Source: Desulfuromusa kysingii
GTDB taxonomy: Bacteria; Desulfobacterota; Desulfuromonadia; Desulfuromonadales; Geopsychrobacteraceae
Length of the DNA: 64,000 bases
Direction: 5' to 3'
NCBI RefSeq assembly: GCF_900107645.1
Contig: NZ_FNQN01000001.1
Coordinates: 393,390-457,389 of the forward strand
In this document: positions 25,369 to 35,505 of the stretch, piece by piece
Layout of the letters: every line of letters starts with the position of its first letter
How positions within the stretch are numbered: the first letter of the stretch is position 1
The notes under the pieces: generated by a model
The model's input: only the letters and a program-made list of their open reading frames with translations
Told to the model about the DNA's origin: nothing
Database searches by the model: none
Translations under genes and position numbers: made by a program

Positions 25369-27573
25369 ATGAGGCTTATTTTGTCTGACTTCATTGCTGA
25401 TATTGCTGTTAACATCCCATTGAAACAATTGTTTTCCTACCGGATTCCTGAGTCCCTGGTGTCGTCAACAGACGTTGGAATGCGGGTGAAAATTCCCTTT
25501 GGACGGCGGCTGACAGTCGGATTTATACTCTCGATCAGGAATGGTGATGCTGCTGGCCTCAAGGATCTACAAGGGCTCTTCGAAGACGAACCGATATTAA
25601 GCTCTGAGTTGATCAAGTTGCTACGTTGGGCCGCTGATTACTATTGTCACCCAATTGGACAAGTGGTGCGAACCGCTCTTCCTGCTGCTCTCGGGAATGA
25701 GAAAACGACAGTCAAAATTCGGACAGAGGCTATTTATCAGCCCCTTGATCCAGAGATTAAACTTCGCGGCAAGACGCAGCAAGAACTTTTGACTTTTATC
25801 ATTCAGGAGAAAAGCGTTGGTTTAACCCGCATACGTGAACAATTTTCAGCACCCCATGCTGCTTTAAAGCGATTAGTTGAGGTCGGGGCTTTACAGTGTG
25901 ATGAACGGGAATTGTGTCGCGACCCATTCCGCCTGGATAAACTCCCTGTAGACCAATGCATCACTCTTAACAGCGCTCAAAGTGAGGCCGTTGATAGAAT
26001 TACATCTGCTATTGATGACAATTGTTTTTCTGGGTTTCTGCTCCATGGCGTGACCGGAAGCGGCAAGACCGAGGTCTATCTGCATAGCGTTGATCAATGT
26101 CTTGCAGCTGGCCGACAAGCGCTGGTTCTGGTTCCGGAGATTTCACTAACGCCGCAATTAGTCTCCCGTTTCAGAGCCCGGTTTGAATTAAAAGGGATTC
26201 GAATTGCTGTTTTGCATAGTGGGCTCTCTTCGGGAGAGCGCTATGACGCTTGGCGAGAGATTATGCGTAATCAGATTCAGATTGTGATCGGTGCCCGCTC
26301 TGCCGTCTTCGCCCCATTGCAAAATCTTGGCTTGATTGTGGTTGATGAGGAGCACGAATCCAGCTACAAGCAGGCAGAGGGGTTCCGTTACAACGCACGC
26401 GACTTAGCCTTGGTGCGTGGGCAACAGCAGCACTGTCCGGTTTTACTTGGCAGTGCAACCCCTTCGTTCGCCAGTTATTACCGCAGTGAGCAGGGGGCGT
26501 TGACGCGATTGACTCTGGATAAACGTGTCCACGCCGGGGATTTACCCAAGGTTGAAATCATTGACCTGAAAGAACAGGTCTGTGATGGGGAACTGTCAAA
26601 TGTCCTCATTGAGGCGATCCAACAGGCTCTGGAGCAACAAGAGCAGGTCCTGTTGCTATTGAACCGGCGTGGTTTTGCGCCATTTTTGTTATGCGCTGAT
26701 TGCGGAGAGACTTTCTGTTGTCCCAATTGTGAGATTACCTTGACCTATCATCAGCAGAAAAGAGAACTAAGATGTCACTATTGTGATTATGTCGATGTGG
26801 TACCTGAAAGCTGCCACAAGTGTCAGGGTTTGAATATTGAACCGCAAGGGGCGGGCACTGAAAAGCTTGAAGAGGAATTGGAAAAGTTATTCCCGTCCGC
26901 CCGCATAAAACGCATGGACCGGGATACAACCAGCCGTAAAGGGGCCCATCAAAACATCATGACCGAGATGATGGCGCGCAAAATTGATATTCTTGTCGGA
27001 ACCCAAATGATCGCCAAGGGTCACGATTTTCCCGGCGTCTCTTTGGTGGGAGTGTTAGCCGCAGACAGCACCCTTAATATCCCCGACTTCCGTTCCGGGG
27101 AACGAAGCTTTTCTCTATTTACACAGGTTGCCGGACGGGCAGGACGAGCCAGCGGTGGTGGTAAGGTCTATATTCAATCATACAACCCTGAGCACTATGC
27201 ATTAACCTGTGCCGCAGAGCAGGATTATCACCAATTTTATCTGCAAGAGCTTCCGTTCCGGCAGGAGTTAGGCTATCCTCCTTGTGGTCATTTGGTTAAT
27301 CTGGTTTTCTCTGGGAACAACAACCATCAAGTCCAAGCTGCTGCCAAGCAATTCAGCAGTTTTCTCTTCAGAGTTGCAGGCTCAGTTGAGATCCTCGGCC
27401 CCAGCCCATGTCCGCTCGCACGACTCAGGGGAAAAAGTCGTTATCAAATTTTGTTGAAAGCAGCGGCTCGACCCGATCTGAGGCGGTTATTGAATCGCCT
27501 TGATGAGCAGATTGCGCAACTGCCAAGACAGGTGACGCTGCATATTGATGTTGATCCAATTGACATGTTGTGA
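25369..27573 (+). CDS. priA: Primosomal protein N' (PriA helicase)
   Basis: Restarts stalled replication forks by loading the replicative helicase. 734 residues, family length. N-terminal 3'-DNA-binding domain (IPLKQLFSYRIPE, GMRVKIPFGRR), Walker A GVTGSGKTEVYLH, DEEH box VVDEEHESSYKQ, then the zinc region (CADCGETFCCPNCE; LRCHYCDY; CHKCQG) and helicase motifs (VGTQMIAKGHDFPGV, TQVAGRAGR). The start is uncertain: ATG at 25369 has a poor ribosome site, while TTG at 25381 has TGAGG six bases upstream. mltA and a Nudix gene follow. Confidence 0.96.
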   Translation: MRLILSDFIADIAVNIPLKQLFSYRIPESLVSSTDVGMRVKIPFGRRLTVGFILSIRNGDAAGLKDLQGLFEDEPILSSELIKLLRWAADYYCHPIGQVVRTALPAALGNEKTTVKIRTEAIYQPLDPEIKLRGKTQQELLTFIIQEKSVGLTRIREQFSAPHAALKRLVEVGALQCDERELCRDPFRLDKLPVDQCITLNSAQSEAVDRITSAIDDNCFSGFLLHGVTGSGKTEVYLHSVDQCLAAGRQALVLVPEISLTPQLVSRFRARFELKGIRIAVLHSGLSSGERYDAWREIMRNQIQIVIGARSAVFAPLQNLGLIVVDEEHESSYKQAEGFRYNARDLALVRGQQQHCPVLLGSATPSFASYYRSEQGALTRLTLDKRVHAGDLPKVEIIDLKEQVCDGELSNVLIEAIQQALEQQEQVLLLLNRRGFAPFLLCADCGETFCCPNCEITLTYHQQKRELRCHYCDYVDVVPESCHKCQGLNIEPQGAGTEKLEEELEKLFPSARIKRMDRDTTSRKGAHQNIMTEMMARKIDILVGTQMIAKGHDFPGVSLVGVLAADSTLNIPDFRSGERSFSLFTQVAGRAGRASGGGKVYIQSYNPEHYALTCAAEQDYHQFYLQELPFRQELGYPPCGHLVNLVFSGNNNHQVQAAAKQFSSFLFRVAGSVEILGPSPCPLARLRGKSRYQILLKAAARPDLRRLLNRLDEQIAQLPRQVTLHIDVDPIDML

Positions 27574-27676
27574 TGTTGCGGAATTTTTGAGAAGATTGGC
27601 ACTTGATTTCACTCGTGTATAGGTATTAATGGATAGTGGAGAGTTTTGTTGCTCCGAAAATGAATCTAGGAACGTC

Positions 27677-28861
27677 ATGAGATATTATCTCTTATCACTT
27701 TTGATTATTGTCACCCTTGCCGGCTGTATGGGGAAGCCTGCGGTTCAGGTTCCCCCTGCTCCTGAAATTGAGTTTGAACCTCTGAAGCCGGTGTCCTGGG
27801 AGCAGGTTGATGGCTGGTTGCTCGACCGTCCTGCGGCGGCTCTTGTGGCCTTTCAGCAAAGTTGTAAGGCGATTGGCAAGCGGGACATGTGGCAACAGGT
27901 ATGTGCTGAGGCCATCAAAATTTCGACACCGGGGGAGAAGAATTCCCGTGACTTTTTCGAATTGTACTTCCAGCCTTACCAAGTTCGTAATGCTGATGGC
28001 AGTGACGATGGAATTATCACTGGTTACTACGGACCAGAGTTAGAAGGCAGTCGAACGCCGACAGAGGAATACCGGTATCCACTCTATAGGCTGCCTGATG
28101 ATATGTTGATTGTCGACCTGGATGAAGTTTATCCCGAACTGAGCAAATATCGACTCCGGGGACGTGTTGTCGGTAATCGGGTGGTTCCATACTTTGATCG
28201 TAGTGAGATCGACGCAGGTAATGATCCTCTTGCCGGACAGGAACTGTTCTGGGTGAAAGATCCTGTCGATCTTTTTTTTCTCCACATCCAGGGTTCAGGA
28301 CGGATACGGTTACCTGATGGTGAGCTGGTGATGGTTAATTATGCCAACCAGAACGGTCATCCCTATCGCTCTATTGGTAAATTATTGTTGGAACGCAATG
28401 CCATGACCCGAGACCAGATGTCGATGCAGAATATCCGCAGCTGGGTTGCCGAGAACCCGGAAGCGGGGAAACAACTGTTGGCAGAAAATCCCAGTTACGT
28501 ATTTTTTCGGGAACTCTCCGCTGAATTTCAATCCCCTCCGGGAGCACTGGGAGTTCCGTTGACTGCATTACGCAGTCTGGCTGTTGATCCCCGCACGATT
28601 CCGTTGGGTGCCCCGGTTTTTTTATCAACAACTTTTCCGGGAACCGATTTCCCTTTGAAACAACTGATGGTTGCTCAAGATACCGGTGGTGCAATCAAAG
28701 GAGAGGTGCGGGCGGACTTCTTTTGGGGGATGGGGAATGACGCCGGGGAAATTGCTGGAAGAATGAAGCAAGATGGACGCCTTTGGGTGTTGTTGCCTAA
28801 AGAAGAGTTGCAGCAAAGTCGATCTGAAAGTGCAGCATTAGATAATGGAATAATCAATTGA
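27677..28861 (+). CDS. mltA: Membrane-bound lytic murein transglycosylase A
   Basis: Cleaves peptidoglycan between MurNAc and GlcNAc, forming 1,6-anhydro ends. 394 residues from the ATG at 27677 (AGGAACGTC upstream). The protein starts with a lipoprotein signal (YYLLSLLIIVTLAGC), so it is anchored in the outer membrane. MltA barrel motifs: GIITGYYGPELEGS, FFLHIQGSGRIRLPDG, and the C-terminal 3D domain with catalytic-region QDTGGAIKGEVRADFFWG. Ends overlapping the Nudix start (TTGA). Confidence 0.94.
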   Translation: MRYYLLSLLIIVTLAGCMGKPAVQVPPAPEIEFEPLKPVSWEQVDGWLLDRPAAALVAFQQSCKAIGKRDMWQQVCAEAIKISTPGEKNSRDFFELYFQPYQVRNADGSDDGIITGYYGPELEGSRTPTEEYRYPLYRLPDDMLIVDLDEVYPELSKYRLRGRVVGNRVVPYFDRSEIDAGNDPLAGQELFWVKDPVDLFFLHIQGSGRIRLPDGELVMVNYANQNGHPYRSIGKLLLERNAMTRDQMSMQNIRSWVAENPEAGKQLLAENPSYVFFRELSAEFQSPPGALGVPLTALRSLAVDPRTIPLGAPVFLSTTFPGTDFPLKQLMVAQDTGGAIKGEVRADFFWGMGNDAGEIAGRMKQDGRLWVLLPKEELQQSRSESAALDNGIIN

Positions 28862-29298
28862 AACCTGAACCCAAACATCTTCTGGTCGTGAGTTGCCTGA
28901 TTCGCAACCCACAGAATCAACTGCTTCTGGTAAAGCACCATATTCGCGGTTGGGAATTGCCACAAGGCAAGGTTGAAGAAGGTGAAAATCTTATTTTTGC
29001 TCTCAGTCGAGAAGTGCTGGAAGAGACGGGCGTTACGATCAGCCACGCCAAGTTAGCGGTGATCTGGTCCAAGGTCTCTGCTCCGGCGGCGCTGATTTTT
29101 TGCTTTAATGCCCACTATGCGTCAGGAGAGTTGACCCCGAGCGAGGAGACCCCTGGCGTTGAATGGTGTAGCGAGGCAGAAGCGGGACGTCGGGTTTCAC
29201 ATCCGGCTAACCGGGATCGGATTATTTCGATGTTGGAGTCCGATGGCTCCTTACAGTTCCGCAGCTATGCCACCGGTCCCTATCGGGTCCTCAACTGA
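28858..29298 (+). CDS. Nudix hydrolase
   Basis: 146-residue enzyme that cleaves a nucleoside diphosphate linked to another group. Nudix box GKVEEGENLIFALSREVLEE (then TGV) is complete. The start is TTG at 28858, overlapping the mltA stop, so translation is likely coupled. Substrate not predictable; the N-terminus (SCLIRNPQNQLLLVKH) resembles MutT/NudG-like housekeeping members. The last 19 bp overlap the end of the convergent tolC-like gene. Confidence 0.9.
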   Translation: MKPEPKHLLVVSCLIRNPQNQLLLVKHHIRGWELPQGKVEEGENLIFALSREVLEETGVTISHAKLAVIWSKVSAPAALIFCFNAHYASGELTPSEETPGVEWCSEAEAGRRVSHPANRDRIISMLESDGSLQFRSYATGPYRVLN

Positions 29299-30869
29299 CC
29301 TAGATTAAACTCATCTCTCATCACCCTTACCCCGCGACGGTCAAGCAGACTTCCTTCCGCAAGATACAATTTCACCAAAGCAATGCGATAGTTAATGATC
29401 GCCTCGATTTCGGCAATCTGAGTTTGTAGCAGGTCACGTTGTGCCTGAGCGACCAACAGAGCGGTGCTGGTTCCGACATCAAAACGTTCCTGTTCGGCTG
29501 CCAGTGTCTGCTCCTGAAAGAAGCGGCTGGCACGGCTTGCATCGATTTGTTGCCGTGATCGTTCAAGTTCATTAAGGGCCAAGCGCACATCAAGATGCAC
29601 CATCTGTCTGAGATTGGCTATCGCATCAAGTGCTTGCTCACGCGAGACTTGCGCGGCAAGATTTTCGGCCTTGGCCTTGCGGTTGCCCAGCAGATAATTG
29701 AGTCGCAGCCCGGCTGTAAAATCATACTTGTTGCCATCCATTGATCGAAACGAATCGTTGAAGTTGTCATCAAATCCAGTTTTTCCCAAAGAGATAAAAA
29801 AGTCGAGCCGCGGAAGAATGCCATTGCGGGTGGCGACAGTTTCCAGCCTTCTCTGCCGCAAGCGCAGTCGAGCTTCATTGAGGTCGGAACGCGATTGCTC
29901 TGCCAATTGCAGGCGGTCTTTCAGGTCAGTGATGGGTTGCGGGGAAAGCCGCGGGTCACTGATGGCGTTAATCTGTTGGTCAAGTCGTCCCTCTGGATTG
30001 GGGTTGATTCGTTGCAGGAGTTGCAGGCGCCGTTGTTCCAGGAGGCTGTAGGAGTTGATCAAAGCCTGCACCCGCAACGCTTCTTCGGCCTTTGCTGCAG
30101 CCACCTCGATCTCGGGGAGAAGACCGACTTCAATGCGCAATTCAACCTCTTTACGCTGCTTCCTGGCGACAACCAGAGACTCTTCAAAGATGGCAATTTC
30201 ATCTTTTGCCAAAACATAATTCCAATAGGCTATTTCGGTGTCGGCTAACAAGGACTCACTGAAACCGCGGAGTTCATGGATGCTGGCAAGGGCATCGATT
30301 TCAGCTTGGTGAACGCTGACGAGGTTGACGGCAGAACCGAACCCACGCAGCAGCGATTGGGTTACACTCAATCCCAGGCGGGCGCTTTGCTGCTCCGGTT
30401 CCTGATCAGAGCGACTGCGTTCCTGAGACAGGCTGGCTTCGATGGTTGTACCTGTTGGCAATAGTTTCCGTAACCCCGCTATGGCGGTAAAATCATCCTC
30501 CACGGCGTCATACTTGGAGTTGCTGGAACTTGAAGTCTCCTCTGTCTGTTCCTTGAAGTAATCGATCTCAGCAAACAATTCCGGGTCAAAGATCCCCTGC
30601 TCTATCTGGGTAAATGTTCCGGTAATGACCGGGATATGATGTTGTACCTGAAGATCACGATTATTCTGCAGCGCAAGAAGAACGGTCTGTTCCACTGACA
30701 GTTCAAGGGTCTCCGCGGCTGATGGTGTCGGTTGAACCATGTCTGCGAGCGAGGTCTGGTATTGCAAAGGATTGTCAGCTGATGCTGCAGCGTTGCCGAG
30801 GTGTGGCAGCAGAAAACATAACAGGAGGCTGAAGGGAAAGAATAGTTTGCCGGGGCTGCAATATTTCAC
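29280..30869 (-). CDS. TolC-family outer membrane efflux protein
   Basis: 529 residues. Signal peptide ([20 protein letters not shown]), then two outer-membrane-efflux repeats rich in long helices ([36 protein letters not shown]). It forms the outer-membrane channel for the RND pump encoded upstream. Begins with GTG overlapping the RND stop (GTGA). Its 3' end overlaps the convergent Nudix gene by 19 bp. Confidence 0.93.
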   Translation of the reverse strand: MKYCSPGKLFFPFSLLLCFLLPHLGNAAASADNPLQYQTSLADMVQPTPSAAETLELSVEQTVLLALQNNRDLQVQHHIPVITGTFTQIEQGIFDPELFAEIDYFKEQTEETSSSSNSKYDAVEDDFTAIAGLRKLLPTGTTIEASLSQERSRSDQEPEQQSARLGLSVTQSLLRGFGSAVNLVSVHQAEIDALASIHELRGFSESLLADTEIAYWNYVLAKDEIAIFEESLVVARKQRKEVELRIEVGLLPEIEVAAAKAEEALRVQALINSYSLLEQRRLQLLQRINPNPEGRLDQQINAISDPRLSPQPITDLKDRLQLAEQSRSDLNEARLRLRQRRLETVATRNGILPRLDFFISLGKTGFDDNFNDSFRSMDGNKYDFTAGLRLNYLLGNRKAKAENLAAQVSREQALDAIANLRQMVHLDVRLALNELERSRQQIDASRASRFFQEQTLAAEQERFDVGTSTALLVAQAQRDLLQTQIAEIEAIINYRIALVKLYLAEGSLLDRRGVRVMRDEFNLGQLRTR

Positions 30870-33800
30870 TGCTCAGCTCCTTTGCTTTCGGGGTGGAACA
30901 AGGAATACACCGCAGGGATGAGGACTAGCGTGATCAAGGTCGATCCTGTCAAGCCACCGACGACAGCTCGAGCCAGAGGAGCTTGCGCGTCTGCGCCCTC
31001 GCCAATGCCGAAAGCTAAAGGGAGGAGCGCCAGAATTGTCGTGAGTGTCGTCATCAGGATCGGTCGTAACCGCCGTCTTCCCGCTTCAGCGACGGCGTCA
31101 TTGATTGCCATGCCGCTACGATGCAATTGCCCCGCTTGATCGACCAGAAGGATGGCATTGTTGACGACGATCCCTCCTAGCATGATACAGCCGATGTAGG
31201 ACTGTAGGTTCAAAGTGGTGTTCGTCAGGAACAAGATCACCAGTACGCCAACAGCGGCGACTGGAACTGAGGCCATGACAACAATCGGATCGCGCAATGA
31301 TTCATATTGACAAGCCAGAACCATATACACAAGAAGCAAGGCCAAAAGCAAGGAGGTTACCAGTTCGCCAAAGGCTTTCTGCTGTTCTTCAAAGTTTCCG
31401 GCAACAGCAAGGTTATAACCCACCGGACGGGGGATCTGATTGAGGATCTCTTGGACTTCGGCAGCGACCGACCCCAGATCGCGGTCGGCGACATTGGCCT
31501 GAATTGTAACCAATCGTTGCTGATCTTTCCGGTCGATCACGATCGGACCATAGCTGGATTGGCTGGTGACCAGATTGCGTAACGCAACTTGGTCACCTGT
31601 CGGAGTCGTCAAGGTCAGGTCGAGGATCTCCTCGATGGAGCGTTGCTCGACATCTTTGAGTTGCACAAAAATGCGATAAGAATTTCCTTCGGAACGAAAA
31701 TCCCCAGCCTTAGCCCCTGCCACCGATGTTTCGATGATTTCTGTGACGTCACGGATACTCAGCCCAAGGTCAGCAACCTTGTTCCGATTGATGCGAATGT
31801 CCTGTTGCGGGATGCCGGCTTCGCGACTGGTTTCGATATCGGTCAGACCGGGAATATCGATGATCATCTGCGCGACTCTGGCTGCAAGAGTATCGAGGGT
31901 GGGAAGATCGACGCCACGAATTTCTATCGTCAATCCTTCGACCCCGCCAAGAATCCGTTGGAGCAGGAACTGCCCCTGCGGTGCCCGCGTGCGAATCGTC
32001 ATCCCTGGAATTTTACCCGTGAGCTGACTGCGCAAATCATTTGCGATTGCGGTGTTACTGCGTTGTCGCTGAGATGCAGGAAGCAATGACAGGCGGATTT
32101 CGCTTTTTGCGGCATCGCTGGGGCGCCAACCAGAGGAACCGACACTAATGACCGAAGAGATCGCCTCTGGTACGGCGGCATAGACAACCTTTTCCATCTT
32201 ACTGGCCTGCTGATCAAGTAGCTCGAGGCGTGTACCGATCTCCATTTCTCCACTGACCCGAACTTCCCCTTCATCACTGGGTGGCATGAACTCAGTCCCG
32301 ATAAACGGGAGTAGCAGCAGGCTGAGACCGAGAATGGTCATGGCAATGAAGACGGTGCGTAGGCGGTGACGAAGGACGCGCCGGAGAAGATTCCGGTAGG
32401 TGGTGTCCAACCCTTTGAACAGTGCATCTGACCAGGCAATTGAGCTCTCGATCCAGACTGGCCGACGGGCACTCAGTTGTTCGGGGGTCTCCAACAGGCG
32501 CGAGGCCAGCATTGGCAAGAGGCTGAGTGAAACCAGCAACGAGCAAATCAGCGAAAAGATGATCACAAAAGAGAGTTCCTGAAAAAGTACCCCTGCGACG
32601 CCGCGAACAAAAATGAGTGGCAGGAAAATGACCAGAGTAGTGATGGTGCTGGCGACAATAGCCGGGCCGACTTCGCGAGCACCTTCAATCGCAGCGGTCT
32701 CCGGTCGTTCACGGTTCTCATTGCGTCTGCGGAAGATGTTTTCGAGGACCACCACCGAACTGTCGACCATCATCCCCACGCCGAGAGCCAGACCACCCAG
32801 AGTCATCAGGTTCAGGGTGAAGCCGCCGAAATAGATGAGGCTGAAGGTGGCAATCACCGAAATGGGGATCGCCAGAGAGATGACCAAGGTTGAGCGGATG
32901 TTACGGAGAAAAAACAACAGCACCAGAATCGACAGACCACCACCATAGAAGACCGACTGTGCGACGTTGGCGATGGAGCGTTCGATGAAATTCCCCTGAT
33001 TGATAACCGGAATAATGTGAATCTGGGGGAAGGAGCTGTTTACTGCAGCGATTTCGTCAAGGATGGCTTTCGCCACTTCCACCGTATTGGCATCGGCCTG
33101 CTTGCGGATCGCGACACGTAGACCGCGTTCACCATTGACCCGGACAATCCGCCGTTTCTTTTCATAGGTGTCGCGTACGCTGGCTATCTGACCGAGAGTC
33201 ACCGCAGCTCCTTCGCGTTGAAAGATCACCGTATTACGGATCTGATCAAGGCCGGTGAATTCGGCGGGCGCGCGGAGAGTCACTTCGTAGGAACCCTGCT
33301 CAATCTTACCGGCTGGCAGATCGAGGTTAGCGTTGCGGACAGCCTGTAGTATCTGGTCGAGGGGGATGGCGAGGGCTTTGAGTTGGTCCGGGTCGAGTTC
33401 AACCCGCACTTCGCGCTTGAATTCTCCCCACAAGTCAACCTGGGCAACCCCCGGCAAACGTCCGAAACGGTAGCGGACTTGATTATTGACCAGTTCGGTC
33501 AGTTCAACTGGATCCAGCTTACTGGAGATGCCGAGGATAACCACCGGGAAACTGGCGACGTCAAATTTGCTGATCCGGGGTCGTAAAACATCGTCGGGGA
33601 GTTCGTTGATCTCATTTTCAAGGATGGATCTGACATCTTGAGCGGCCGTGTCAATGTCCGTTTTCCAGCCAAAACTGACGCGGACGGTGCTGCTCCCCTC
33701 GGATGATTGAGAGGTCATCTCTTCGACTCCAGGGACGGTGGCCACAACCTCTTCGATGACCTGAGTGACCAACCGCTCCATGACTTCCGGACTTGCCCCT

Positions 33801-33955
33801 TGATATTCAGTGCGGATGGTTAAGGTTGGCAATTCGATATCCGGAAGCAGATCGATTTGTAGCCGACTGAGTGAAAATATCCCGAGAATCACCACAATTA
33901 GGGTGACCATGGTGGTAAAAACCGGACGCTGGACACTGAACTGGGGAAGATTCAT
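30866..33955 (-). CDS. RND multidrug efflux pump, HAE1 family (AcrB/MdtB-like)
   Basis: Inner-membrane proton-driven exporter, 1029 residues with the usual 12 membrane helices and two large periplasmic loops. N-terminus [20 protein letters not shown]; the proton-relay helix [20 protein letters not shown] carries the expected aspartate in the MVD position; second-half helix repeats [23 protein letters not shown]1 assignment rests on the hydrophobic residues replacing the charged heavy-metal set. The start overlaps the adaptor stop (TAATG). Substrate range unknown. Confidence 0.95.
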   Translation of the reverse strand: MNLPQFSVQRPVFTTMVTLIVVILGIFSLSRLQIDLLPDIELPTLTIRTEYQGASPEVMERLVTQVIEEVVATVPGVEEMTSQSSEGSSTVRVSFGWKTDIDTAAQDVRSILENEINELPDDVLRPRISKFDVASFPVVILGISSKLDPVELTELVNNQVRYRFGRLPGVAQVDLWGEFKREVRVELDPDQLKALAIPLDQILQAVRNANLDLPAGKIEQGSYEVTLRAPAEFTGLDQIRNTVIFQREGAAVTLGQIASVRDTYEKKRRIVRVNGERGLRVAIRKQADANTVEVAKAILDEIAAVNSSFPQIHIIPVINQGNFIERSIANVAQSVFYGGGLSILVLLFFLRNIRSTLVISLAIPISVIATFSLIYFGGFTLNLMTLGGLALGVGMMVDSSVVVLENIFRRRNENRERPETAAIEGAREVGPAIVASTITTLVIFLPLIFVRGVAGVLFQELSFVIIFSLICSLLVSLSLLPMLASRLLETPEQLSARRPVWIESSIAWSDALFKGLDTTYRNLLRRVLRHRLRTVFIAMTILGLSLLLLPFIGTEFMPPSDEGEVRVSGEMEIGTRLELLDQQASKMEKVVYAAVPEAISSVISVGSSGWRPSDAAKSEIRLSLLPASQRQRSNTAIANDLRSQLTGKIPGMTIRTRAPQGQFLLQRILGGVEGLTIEIRGVDLPTLDTLAARVAQMIIDIPGLTDIETSREAGIPQQDIRINRNKVADLGLSIRDVTEIIETSVAGAKAGDFRSEGNSYRIFVQLKDVEQRSIEEILDLTLTTPTGDQVALRNLVTSQSSYGPIVIDRKDQQRLVTIQANVADRDLGSVAAEVQEILNQIPRPVGYNLAVAGNFEEQQKAFGELVTSLLLALLLVYMVLACQYESLRDPIVVMASVPVAAVGVLVILFLTNTTLNLQSYIGCIMLGGIVVNNAILLVDQAGQLHRSGMAINDAVAEAGRRRLRPILMTTLTTILALLPLAFGIGEGADAQAPLARAVVGGLTGSTLITLVLIPAVYSLFHPESKGAEQ

Positions 33956-35154
33956 TAGCGTGAATCCTTTTGTCCAGTCTTTAACGACTGGTCGGAGGGG
34001 ATGCTGATTGTTGCGTTATCATCGAGCATGTGTTGCCCTAAGGTGACAACCTGTCCGGTGATGTTTTCGCCGCTCACCTCAACCCGATCTCCATCACGAA
34101 TCCCGACAATGACCTGGTGCCATTGAACTGAGCTGCCATCCGCATTGACCAGAAAAATCCCGGTTTGATTATCACGCGTGGCTAAGGATTGCTCCGGGAC
34201 AATAGTGACATTGGTTTTTTGATCCAGAACGACAGTGGCACGGATAAACATGCCAGGTTTGAGGCGTTGTTGTGGATTGTCGATAGTCAGCTCAACCCGA
34301 GCCTGACGGGTGGCCTGTTTGAAGATTGGTGCGATGCGTTCAATCTGCCCGAGGAATTCTTCATTGGGAAAGGCATCCGTGGTTAAAACCGCTTTCTGCC
34401 CGGGTTGCAACAAACCATAGTCACGTTCCGCAACAAAAACGACCCCAGTCATCGGATCCAACTCGACGATCCGCAGCAACGGGGTGTTGACCGCCACCAT
34501 TTCCCCCTCATCAACATAGCGCTCGGCGACGATTCGCTGTCCGTTACCGCCGCTCCATCCAGCTGTGATCTGGGTATAGCCCAATCGCGTGAGTGCTGTT
34601 TCAAGGGCAGATTCAGCATAGCTCACCTCTGCTTTGGCAACTTCGACTTTGACCTTATTCGTTAGCTGATTGGCAGTCGCTACATCAAGCTGTGATTCTG
34701 ATGCAACCCCCCTTTGCTGCAGGGTCTTGATCCTTTTAAGTTCGCGGTTTGCGATCCCTTCTGCGCTGCGTGCTTCAGCCAGGTTAGCTTTGGCTACCGC
34801 CAGAGTTGCCCGAGCCTGGTCGACCAACTGGACGTATTCGTCGTTATCCAGCGCCCCCACGATCTGGTCACGTTTGACCGCATCTGAAATGTTGACACTT
34901 AGTTGCTCGACTCGACCCGCGACTTTCGGGGCGACAATGAATTCGGCCCGAGGTTCAAGGGCGCCGCTGAAGGTGCGACGCAGATCGATGGATCCAACTT
35001 CGACCGGTCTGACCTCGACCGGGATATTCCGGACTTTGTTGCTATTGTTCCCCGATTTATTGTCTCGTGGGGAGTTGTTTCCAGCCCAGAACCATGTCAT
35101 GAGTCCGGCTGCGAGGGCGATGAGAAGGAGGCTTTTTGTCGCGGTGATTTTCAT
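33955..35154 (-). CDS. RND efflux periplasmic adaptor (membrane fusion protein)
   Basis: 399 residues joining pump to TolC channel. N-terminal membrane anchor ([16 protein letters not shown]), then the lipoyl/hairpin/barrel order of adaptors: [26 protein letters not shown], helical hairpin, [20 protein letters not shown] and the C-terminal barrel. ATG at 35154 is preferred over 35160 because AGGA is then 8 nt upstream. First gene of adaptor > RND > tolC operon. No regulator gene is adjacent. Confidence 0.93.
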   Translation of the reverse strand: MKITATKSLLLIALAAGLMTWFWAGNNSPRDNKSGNNSNKVRNIPVEVRPVEVGSIDLRRTFSGALEPRAEFIVAPKVAGRVEQLSVNISDAVKRDQIVGALDNDEYVQLVDQARATLAVAKANLAEARSAEGIANRELKRIKTLQQRGVASESQLDVATANQLTNKVKVEVAKAEVSYAESALETALTRLGYTQITAGWSGGNGQRIVAERYVDEGEMVAVNTPLLRIVELDPMTGVVFVAERDYGLLQPGQKAVLTTDAFPNEEFLGQIERIAPIFKQATRQARVELTIDNPQQRLKPGMFIRATVVLDQKTNVTIVPEQSLATRDNQTGIFLVNADGSSVQWHQVIVGIRDGDRVEVSGENITGQVVTLGQHMLDDNATISIPSDQSLKTGQKDSR

Positions 35155-35236
35155 CGTCATAATCCTGAGTCAGAGGTGCAATCAAATAATATAATTTTCG
35201 AACTTGTCAGCATAAAATAAATTGCTATGTAAACGC

Positions 35237-35253
35237 TCAAGAATAATTCTTGA
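35237..35253. promoter_or_regulatory. 17-bp palindrome in the efflux/aceE control region
   Basis: TCAAGAAT-A-ATTCTTGA is perfectly symmetrical. It is 83 bp upstream of the adaptor gene start and about 70 bp from the aceE promoter, so it may be a repressor site for the efflux operon. Confidence 0.5.
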
Positions 35254-35306
35254 TGGACGTAGAATATAAAGGAATCGTTAGAAATAAACATTATAAAAAC
35301 CGATTG

Positions 35307-35336
35307 AGGCCACTGGTGATATAATCATTATGGCCT
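35307..35336 (+). promoter_or_regulatory. aceE extended -10 promoter overlapped by an inverted repeat
   Basis: TGATATAAT (35317-35325) is an extended -10 element without a good -35. It lies within AGGCCA (35307-35312) ... TGGCCT (35331-35336), with an inner TGAT/ATCA, the position expected for a repressor operator. TTTT follows, so a terminator hairpin is the alternative reading. Confidence 0.5.
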
Positions 35337-35505
35337 TTTACATCGATCACATAAAGATAGCCGAATTAAAAGTCTGTGGTCATGGTTTGACGTTATTACA
35401 TCGACACCTTGTTAATTATTTATGAGAGAAACTGACAGGGTGAAGATAATTGTGTATTATTTTAGTCAGATTTTAGCACTGCTCATGTCAAAGGAGTTGA
35501 TATAT

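Larger units (their letters stand above)
35155..35505. other. 351-bp divergent control region between efflux operon and pyruvate dehydrogenase
   Basis: Holds the promoters of two operons. Visible elements are a 17-bp palindrome (35237-35253) and an extended -10 promoter within an inverted repeat (35307-35336). No small gene is convincing; the frame upstream of aceE (35422-35505) is an artefact of a longer open frame. Confidence 0.6.
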
